This document shows positions 58,695-64,000 of a DNA stretch of 64,000 nt, piece after piece (the first letter of the stretch is position 1; each line of letters opens with the position of its first letter). A program made the translations under genes and the position numbers. The DNA is taken from NCBI RefSeq assembly GCF_000739615.1, contig NZ_BATP01000016.1:51760-115759 (forward strand), given 5' to 3'. The notes beneath the pieces were generated by a model that saw only the letters and a program-made list of their open reading frames with translations, was not told the DNA's origin and did no database searches. The stretch comes from Haloferula sp. BvORR071. GTDB taxonomy: Bacteria; Verrucomicrobiota; Verrucomicrobiia; Verrucomicrobiales; Akkermansiaceae.

Positions 58695-59981
58695 ATGATC
58701 CGCGGAATTCTCGCTCTCGCCCTGATTGCTCCTGTCTTCGCCAAGGAAGTCCCACCCCTGCCGGCGGAACTCTCCGCCTACGTGCTCGACCCGGCCCCGG
58801 AGCCGCAGGGCCTGCAGCTCAAGAAAGGCGACCGCGTGGCGATCTGCGGCGATTCGATCACCGAGCAGAAGAAGTACTCGGTGCTGATGGAGACCTACCT
58901 CACCGCCTGCCTGCCGGAGCTTGAGATCACCTGCCGTCAGTATGGCTGGAGCGGGGAGCAGGCCGGCGGCTTCCTGGGTCGCTTGCAGAGCGACGTCCTG
59001 CGCTTCCAGCCGACCTACGCGACGAGCTGCTACGGCATGAACGATTTCCGCTACGTGCCCTACAACGACGACATCGCCGCGGAGTATCGCAAGAACGAGA
59101 CCGCGATGGTGCAAGCCTTCAAGAAGGCGGGTGCGCGGGTTCTGTTAGGCTCGCCGGGAATCATCGATTCGGTGCCGGCCTGGGTAAAGTCGGCCTCGGG
59201 CACCCAGTTGGATCTCAATCTCTCGCTTTCGAAGTTCCGCAACATCGGCATCCAGGTCGCCACGGCGGAACAAGTGGGCTTTGCGGATCTCTATCGCCCC
59301 ATGCTGCTGGCCGACAATCAGGCGGAGAAGTCGCTCGGCCCTGACTTCAAGGTCGCGGGCAAGGACGGCGTGCATCCCAATTGGGCCGGCCAGGTGGTCA
59401 TGGCCTATGGCTTCCTCAAGGGCATGGGACTCGATGGCGATCTGGGCACGATCAGCTACGATCCGGCAGGCAACAAGGCCGCGGCGACGGCCGGACATGA
59501 GGTGGTCTCTTGTGCCGATGGCAAGATCACTCTCAAGAGCAGCAAGCTTCCTTTCTCCCCAGGTCCCGGCGACGTGAAGAACGACGACTCAATCCGCGCG
59601 GGCATGGCGCTGGTGCCCTTCGATGAGGAGCTGAACCGCTTCGTGCTGAAGATCGAGGCACCCACCGCAGCGAACTACGAGGTGAGCTGGGGCGATACCA
59701 CCAAGGCTTACACCGCCGAGCAGTTGAAGGCAGGAGTGAACCTGGCCAAGGACTTCGAGACGAATCCGCTGGTGCCGGCCTTCAAGAAGATCTGGGACGC
59801 GGTCGAAGCGAAGCAGGGCTACGAGACCCGCCAGATCAAGACCCTGGTCCACGGACCGGAAGGTGCGGCGGATCTGGATGGCACCTTCGCGGTGACCGAG
59901 AAAGCACGGGCTAAGCTGGCGAAGAATCTGGCGGACGCGAGGCAGCCCGCAGAGCACGTAATCGTGGTGACGGCGAAGTAG
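58695..59981 (+). CDS. exported SGNH/GDSL hydrolase
   Basis: 428 residues. A signal peptide (IRGILALALIAPVFA) is followed by the SGNH hydrolase domain: the catalytic Ser is in CGDSITEQKK (block I), Asn in YGMNDFRY (block III) and Asp-His in GKDGVHPNWAGQ (block V). These enzymes act as esterases on lipids or acylated sugars; the substrate is unknown. The C-terminal 150 residues form an additional domain of no clear family. It stands alone, divergent from the large repeat-protein gene across a 110-base gap. Confidence 0.88.
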   Translation: MIRGILALALIAPVFAKEVPPLPAELSAYVLDPAPEPQGLQLKKGDRVAICGDSITEQKKYSVLMETYLTACLPELEITCRQYGWSGEQAGGFLGRLQSDVLRFQPTYATSCYGMNDFRYVPYNDDIAAEYRKNETAMVQAFKKAGARVLLGSPGIIDSVPAWVKSASGTQLDLNLSLSKFRNIGIQVATAEQVGFADLYRPMLLADNQAEKSLGPDFKVAGKDGVHPNWAGQVVMAYGFLKGMGLDGDLGTISYDPAGNKAAATAGHEVVSCADGKITLKSSKLPFSPGPGDVKNDDSIRAGMALVPFDEELNRFVLKIEAPTAANYEVSWGDTTKAYTAEQLKAGVNLAKDFETNPLVPAFKKIWDAVEAKQGYETRQIKTLVHGPEGAADLDGTFAVTEKARAKLAKNLADARQPAEHVIVVTAK

Positions 59982-60007
59982 CTCCTAACAGGTGCACCCA
60001 GAGAATA

Positions 60008-60054
60008 GCGGTGAAACCGCCTTCGGACTGCTGTGATGATTCACAGCTTTCGAA
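60008..60054 (-). repeat. two-hairpin repeat, copy 4 (inverted)
   Basis: Read on the minus strand: TTCGAAA, hairpin 1 GCTGTGA-ATCA-TCACAGC (60030-60047), linker AGTCCGAAG, hairpin 2 GCGGT-TTC-ACCGC (60008-60020). Both stems carry a paired G-C to A-T or C-G to T-A type change relative to copy 3. Confidence 0.85.
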
Positions 60055-60213
60055 TGCACATGGAGGCGCGGCGTGGAATCGGGTCGAGGCGGCCCTAAGG
60101 CCGTCTTGTTCCCGGCAGGGGCGAGCGTGGCCTCGGATCGTGGACTTTCCGTTAGGACGCGAGGCGGCGACGGAATTGCTTCCTCTCACAGGGGCAGCGA
60201 GCCTCAGCCTTCA

Positions 60214-60260
60214 CTCGAAAGCTGCGAATCATCGCAGCAGTCCGAGGGCGGCTGCGCCGC
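60214..60260 (+). repeat. two-hairpin repeat, copy 3
   Basis: CTCGAAA, then hairpin 1 GCTGCGA-ATCA-TCGCAGC (60221-60238), linker AGTCCGAGG, hairpin 2 GCGGC-TGC-GCCGC (60248-60260). Opposite orientation to copy 4. Confidence 0.85.
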
Positions 60261-60307
60261 GGTTACGGGGAGCATCGGAGATGACAAGACGCCCGGGGTG
60301 CCAAGGC

Positions 60308-62314
60308 TCACACCTCCACTTTCTTGCCCGGAGCCAGGTCCTTTTCCTTCTCTTTCCCGGCGCTCTGGAAGCGGTCGATCAGGCAGGCGATGCCACCCCA
60401 GAGGATGAAGAGGGCCATCACACCATAGAAGGCGTAAAGCAAGCGGACTTTGTCCGCGGCGAAGCCGTAGTTGTGCAGGCCGATGCCAAGGAAGTTCACG
60501 TGCCACCAGGAGAAGGCGACCACGATGGCTCCGAACATCGAGCAGAGGTGCAGGCCCCACTCGCGGATGTAGCCACCGAGGCGGGCATGCAGGATGGCAA
60601 GGGTCCAGAGCACAATCATCAGAGCGCCGTTTTCCTTCGGGTCCCAGCCCCAGAAACGGCCCCAGGAATCATTCGCCCAGATGCCGCCGAGGACCGTGCC
60701 GATCAAGGATAGGCAGAGGGTCAGGCCAAGGCAGCCATAGACCGCGCGGGTGACCGAGCGACGTTGGGCGGAATCGCCATTGTCCAAGCCGAGGGTGCGG
60801 AGCAAAACATAAACCACCGAAATCAATGCGGTGATCAAGCCGGCAGCGTAGCCCAAGGTGATCGAGATCACGTGAGTGGAGAGCCAGAAATTCGACCGCA
60901 GCACAGCGATCAACGGATCCAGGTGGTCCTTGGCTTCACCCTGCTCGAAGGCCCGTGCCAGCACGATCAGGAAGGCCGCCACAATCGGGGTGATACCGAG
61001 CACAAAGCGCTTCTTGGTCATCCACAGCACCAGCAGCGCGAAGATCACCAAGGCCATGTTGATGAAGATGATGGTGTCGTAGAGATTCCCCACTGGTGGT
61101 CGCTGCATGATGATGCAGCGGGTCACAATCGGAATGATCACATTGAACAAGCCAGTCACCAGGAGACCGACCGTGGCCCAATAGGAAATCTTCCCGGCAA
61201 AGGAATCGCCGGTGAAGAGCATCACTGCGGAAACGACCGTCGCCAAAAGGAAGCAGACCAGCGCATTGATCAGCCAGTTCTTCCGGAAGTAGTTAGCCTC
61301 CATCTTGATCGCTCGATACTCGCCGCGCGCGGTCGCCCGGGCGACAACGCTCGACTCCAGCTCGGAGAATTTCTCACGGAAGGCGCCATCGCCTTCCGGC
61401 AGGCTCCGCGCCAGGTTCTCCAGCATGCGGACATCCTTGATCGACTGTTCCGGCTCGCGGGTGGTGCCAGTGAAAATGTTGAACATCCGGTCGCCGGCAC
61501 TGACCCAGGTATCGTCCTCCTTGTTCCCGGGCGGGAAGAGCTTCAGCACCGGATTCGACTCGTTGGCCCGGTCCGTGATCTCCTTCTGGATGGTCATCAC
61601 TTCCGGCGGCAAGCCTTGGCCGCTGGCTTGGGCGGACTGCATCGCCGCCCGGACTTTCGGGGCGATATCCATCACCTCGCTCACCGAAATGATCTTGCTG
61701 TCCTTGCTCTCCGAGCGTGGCAGCAACCCGTAGCGGGCGAAATCCATGTAAGCGGTGAGGGCCTCGAAAACCTGGATGCTGGAATAGAGTTCCAGCGTCT
61801 GCTTTTCCACCCCCTTACGCAGATCGGCGTCGATCGCCGAGTAGGTTGTCGCGGCCTCCTTGAGCTGATCGAGACCCGGTTTCAGCTCGTTGTAGCTGTA
61901 GCGGTCGCGGCGCTCGCGGGCGGAGATGCCCACCGCCGTGATCACTTCAGAATTGTCGATGCGGAAGGTCGGCAACTCCTTGGCCAGTTCCGGGCGGAAG
62001 AAGCAGTCGAGCATCCACTCCAGCGGGGTGAGCTTCAACTTTTTGCCATCCGGCCCGGCGATCTCCATGCTTCGCGCACCATGCAAGCTGAGCATGGTGA
62101 AGCTGGCGAAGGTCCCCAGCGGTTTCACTCGCCCGCCGTCTTGGACTGGCAGCAGAGAGGCCATCTCCACGGTCTCCGCCGGCCACGGCTTGTAACCCGG
62201 CACGCTGCGTACCTCGCCGCCCGTCCGGGTACCCAACGCGGCCCAAAGCAAGACGCCTAAAAAGGCGCACAAGCCCAAGCTGAAAACGATCCAGCGTCCG
62301 ATGGTAGCGTTCAT
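60308..62314 (-). CDS. ccsA: cytochrome c biogenesis protein, CcsA/ResC type with N-terminal extension
   Basis: 668 residues. The C-terminal 250 residues are a CcsA-like haem-handling domain with about eight helices and the tryptophan-rich motif WGRFWGWDPKENGALMIVLW (near 560), then SWWHVNFLGIGLHNYGF. The N-terminal 360 residues have a first membrane helix and a long soluble periplasmic part with no recognised fold, including EVRSVPGYKPWPAETVEMASLLPVQDGGRVKPL, an arrangement known in several Bacteroidota and Verrucomicrobia. It follows the ResB gene with a single base between. ATG 62314 is chosen. Together they attach haem to c-type apocytochromes such as the PSD1 protein. Confidence 0.9.
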   Translation of the reverse strand: MNATIGRWIVFSLGLCAFLGVLLWAALGTRTGGEVRSVPGYKPWPAETVEMASLLPVQDGGRVKPLGTFASFTMLSLHGARSMEIAGPDGKKLKLTPLEWMLDCFFRPELAKELPTFRIDNSEVITAVGISARERRDRYSYNELKPGLDQLKEAATTYSAIDADLRKGVEKQTLELYSSIQVFEALTAYMDFARYGLLPRSESKDSKIISVSEVMDIAPKVRAAMQSAQASGQGLPPEVMTIQKEITDRANESNPVLKLFPPGNKEDDTWVSAGDRMFNIFTGTTREPEQSIKDVRMLENLARSLPEGDGAFREKFSELESSVVARATARGEYRAIKMEANYFRKNWLINALVCFLLATVVSAVMLFTGDSFAGKISYWATVGLLVTGLFNVIIPIVTRCIIMQRPPVGNLYDTIIFINMALVIFALLVLWMTKKRFVLGITPIVAAFLIVLARAFEQGEAKDHLDPLIAVLRSNFWLSTHVISITLGYAAGLITALISVVYVLLRTLGLDNGDSAQRRSVTRAVYGCLGLTLCLSLIGTVLGGIWANDSWGRFWGWDPKENGALMIVLWTLAILHARLGGYIREWGLHLCSMFGAIVVAFSWWHVNFLGIGLHNYGFAADKVRLLYAFYGVMALFILWGGIACLIDRFQSAGKEKEKDLAPGKKVEV

Positions 62315-62315
62315 G

Positions 62316-63590
62316 TCAGGATGCTTTGGAAGCGGAAGCACCCTTGCCACGGGCAAGGAAGTTCCAGAGTTTCAAGAGGAAATGGAGACAGAGGCCGAAG
62401 CCGGCAATGTAGATCGAGATCTTAGGCCACTGATCGGACGGATTCTTCACAACTTCAAATCCTGAAACCGTGGCCGAGCCACCTTGTGAGGGTCCGCCGT
62501 TCATCATCGTGTGCTGATACAGCGTCATGCCGCCGTAGCGCATCGGCTGGTTCATTTCGATGAAGACCTTCGATTCGCGGCCGTCCTCGATGCGCATGAT
62601 GTCGCTTTCGAAGAACTGCGGCTTGGTGGTGTTCGGATAGTTCTTCGTCCGGGCGTCGAGCAGGCGGACCTTGAAGGGCACCGGCCAGACCTGCTTTTCC
62701 ATCCGGACCGCGAAATCGCGGCCGTCCGCATGCACAGTGAAGGGCAGGCGCGGCTTGAAGGTATCGGGCTCAGGCACCGAAAGCAGGAACCAGTCACCTT
62801 GCTTGCCATCGCGGCTCAGCACGCGGGCGTAGAGACCAGGAGTGTCGCGTTCGGTGTCCTTGTTCTTTCCGCCCGGAGTCAGGAACCAGCCATCGACGAT
62901 CTGCTCCGGATGCTCCGGGGCCATCTTGTCGACCGACATCGGCTTGGCATTCTGGATGTAGCCTTTCAGCTCCAGATCGAAGGGCAGCTTGGGCAGACGG
63001 ATCGTGCGGCTCTTGTCGCCATCGAGATCGGTGTAATAGGCGTCCTTGATGAAATTGACGGCGCCGACCGGCTTGGCATCCTTGACCTCGATGACCTCCA
63101 CCGAGGTGTCGGTGAGGGACTGAGCGTAGTCGGAAGTCGTGGGCAGGATCGGGTTCTCCACCTCGCTGAGCATCATCAGGCCGCGCTCTTCCTTGAAGTG
63201 GGCCACGCCGCCGGCGACGATCATCAGGATGATGCCGAAGTGGGCGATCAATACACCGATGGTGCGGACGCCCTTGCGCATGCGGATCACGCCGCCAAGC
63301 GTGAGATTCAGCACCAGCAGGGCACAGACCCAGAAGCCGCCGGGCAGCGGGGGCAGCCTCTTGTCTTCACCGGCGAATTTGTCGGAAAGGAGGACCGCAT
63401 CCGGGAAGACGACCCAAGAGCGGTGGTCGAAATACTTCTGGAGGGTGGCGTGGAGCCCATGGTGACCCTGCTCGAGCGTGGCGAGCCAGGTCAGGACCAT
63501 CAGGATCAGCAAAAGGGCAGTCGCGAGCCCGAATCCCGAGAGCACATCAAAAATGCGCGCGGGAATCGACTTCGGGGCAGAGGAACTCAT
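62316..63590 (-). CDS. resB: cytochrome c biogenesis protein ResB
   Basis: 424 residues with membrane helices near the start (about 16-36, 80-105, 110-130) and at the end (about 385-410). ResB family features: GLATALLLILMVLTWLATLEQ, a GFWVCALLVLNLTLGGVIRM helix and VLIAHFGIILMIVAGG, then a large periplasmic domain with QPMRYGGMTLYQHTMMNG at its end. It acts with the CcsA-like protein downstream in system II haem transfer to apocytochromes. The two genes are 1 base apart. No start ambiguity. Confidence 0.9.
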   Translation of the reverse strand: MSSSAPKSIPARIFDVLSGFGLATALLLILMVLTWLATLEQGHHGLHATLQKYFDHRSWVVFPDAVLLSDKFAGEDKRLPPLPGGFWVCALLVLNLTLGGVIRMRKGVRTIGVLIAHFGIILMIVAGGVAHFKEERGLMMLSEVENPILPTTSDYAQSLTDTSVEVIEVKDAKPVGAVNFIKDAYYTDLDGDKSRTIRLPKLPFDLELKGYIQNAKPMSVDKMAPEHPEQIVDGWFLTPGGKNKDTERDTPGLYARVLSRDGKQGDWFLLSVPEPDTFKPRLPFTVHADGRDFAVRMEKQVWPVPFKVRLLDARTKNYPNTTKPQFFESDIMRIEDGRESKVFIEMNQPMRYGGMTLYQHTMMNGGPSQGGSATVSGFEVVKNPSDQWPKISIYIAGFGLCLHFLLKLWNFLARGKGASASKAS

Positions 63591-63627
63591 CAGGGCAGCA
63601 GGTTACGGGTCAGAGGCCGGGACTTAT

Positions 63628-64000
63628 TCACTGACCACGCTCGGCAAGCGCCGCCACGAAGGCCTTCAGTTTCTCCTTCTCACCCGTCACCTCCGCGGCC
63701 GGGCCGGTCATCTTGACCGTAAAAATACGACCGTTCTTCTCGGCGATGATGCCGTAGAGGCCTTGGCCGGAGCGAGGAGCCTGGCCCATGCCGGCCGCGT
63801 AATTGCCTTCCGTCTCCACCCACAGACCGGGAATGCCGAGGACCGTGCCCTGTTCCAGCTTGGCAATCGCGGCTTCGCTCAGCGGCTCCTTGCCGAACTG
63901 GCGCAACCAGCGGTTCACGTTGTCGGCCATGCCGCCGGAGGAAATGCCGACCGCGACCTCGCCACCGGTGCCGAACTTGTAGCTCAGCAGGCGGAACTGG
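63628..64000 (-). CDS. hypothetical protein, C-terminal part, truncated by window edge
   Basis: The frame is open to the window end; 123 C-terminal residues are visible and the start lies upstream. The sequence GISSGGMADNVNRWLRQFGKEPLSEAAIAKL resembles the C-terminal half of a Verrucomicrobia/Planctomycetes lipoprotein-like family that I cannot name, with 'ANVNRWRxQLG' as a core. It ends in a helix (VTGEKEKLKAFVAALAERG). It precedes resB by 37 bases on the same strand, so it is probably co-transcribed with the cytochrome c genes. No function assigned. Confidence 0.55.
   Translation of the reverse strand, partial: QFRLLSYKFGTGGEVAVGISSGGMADNVNRWLRQFGKEPLSEAAIAKLEQGTVLGIPGLWVETEGNYAAGMGQAPRSGQGLYGIIAEKNGRIFTVKMTGPAAEVTGEKEKLKAFVAALAERGQ

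Larger units (their letters stand above)
59982..60307. other. 326-base repeat-bearing gap
   Basis: Carries two copies of the two-hairpin repeat in opposite orientation (60008-60054 and 60214-60260) with about 160 bases between. Frames through it give Cys/Ser/Gln-rich artefact peptides. No gene or promoter could be recognised. It separates the SGNH gene from the convergent ccsA-like gene. Confidence 0.75.

Noticed and set aside
60011..60712. 233-residue plus-strand frame in the 60-kb gap and the ccsA-like gene
   Set aside because: Its start is repeat-derived and the rest lies opposite the ccsA-like gene.
1..64000. Apparent excess of GTTAG/CTAAC words in a GC-rich sequence
   Set aside because: About 30 cases by eye against a rough expectation of more than that from base composition; not enriched. 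A preference of TTA codons for a GTTAG context may exist but I cannot test it here.
1..64000. CRISPR array, insertion sequence, prophage or origin of replication
   Set aside because: No regular spacer array, transposase, integrase, phage structural gene or DnaA-box cluster was seen.

Overview
The window looks like chromosomal DNA of a Verrucomicrobiota bacterium of the Luteolibacter/Haloferula type. This is an inference from gene content: a PSD1/DUF1549-DUF1553 cytochrome with a DUF1501 partner, a large protein of autotransporter-associated beta-strand repeats, several XylR-like sensor/AraC regulators, GYF-DUF4190 proteins, secreted helical-repeat proteins beside ECF sigma factors, and a high-GC sequence in which most start codons lack a Shine-Dalgarno sequence. 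It holds about 50 protein genes and one tRNA. I found no rRNA, CRISPR array, transposase, prophage or replication origin. The first and last genes run off the window.

Layout. 1-7.2 kb: a PSD1 cytochrome-like protein (5' truncated) and its DUF1501 partner; an envelope set (Skp/OmpH-like lipoprotein, ECF sigma factor, small membrane protein); a secreted sugar-isomerase-like TIM barrel; a good intrinsic terminator. 7.2-10.8 kb: housekeeping genes (rnc with tRNA-His just upstream, Smr domain, cobalamin adenosyltransferase, queE). 10.8-18.5 kb: two overlapping genes for very large exported proteins, a beta-propeller and a 12-repeat adhesin-like protein. 18.5-19.5 kb: a 1-kb repeat-rich gap. 19.5-26.7 kb: trxB, a thioredoxin-like lipoprotein, a Na+/H+ antiporter with riboflavin synthase, three small membrane proteins, fabV. 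27.2-31.3 kb: the beta-strand repeat protein. 31.5-34.3 kb: three regulators. 34.3-42.7 kb: mtfA, a CorA-type transporter, a eukaryote-like hisA, two MFS transporters, a divergent GH9-like glycosidase and its divergent XylR-like regulator. 43.1-44.7 kb: a nickel/cobalt sensor and efflux pump sharing a G-tract operator. 44.7-50.1 kb: glnD, a DUF6172 gene and prc. 50.2-58.6 kb: seven genes on the minus strand, including a two-gene secreted-protein cassette present as a tandem duplication and ending in an ECF sigma factor with a membrane-spanning C-terminal extension. 58.7-64 kb: an SGNH hydrolase, a second repeat-bearing gap, and the ccsA/resB cytochrome c maturation pair, which fits the c-type cytochrome at the left end.

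The observations most worth following are: (1) a dispersed two-hairpin element with four full copies whose stems are kept by compensatory base changes; (2) the tandemly duplicated two-gene cassette with conserved ends and diverged middles, next to a sigma factor fused to a membrane segment; (3) a hisA of the yeast HIS6 type; (4) a stand-alone AraC DNA-binding domain divergent from a full-length regulator it resembles; (5) a DUF156 metal sensor with a His-Cys-His-Cys residue set and an operator-like G-tract overlapping the start codon of the efflux pump.
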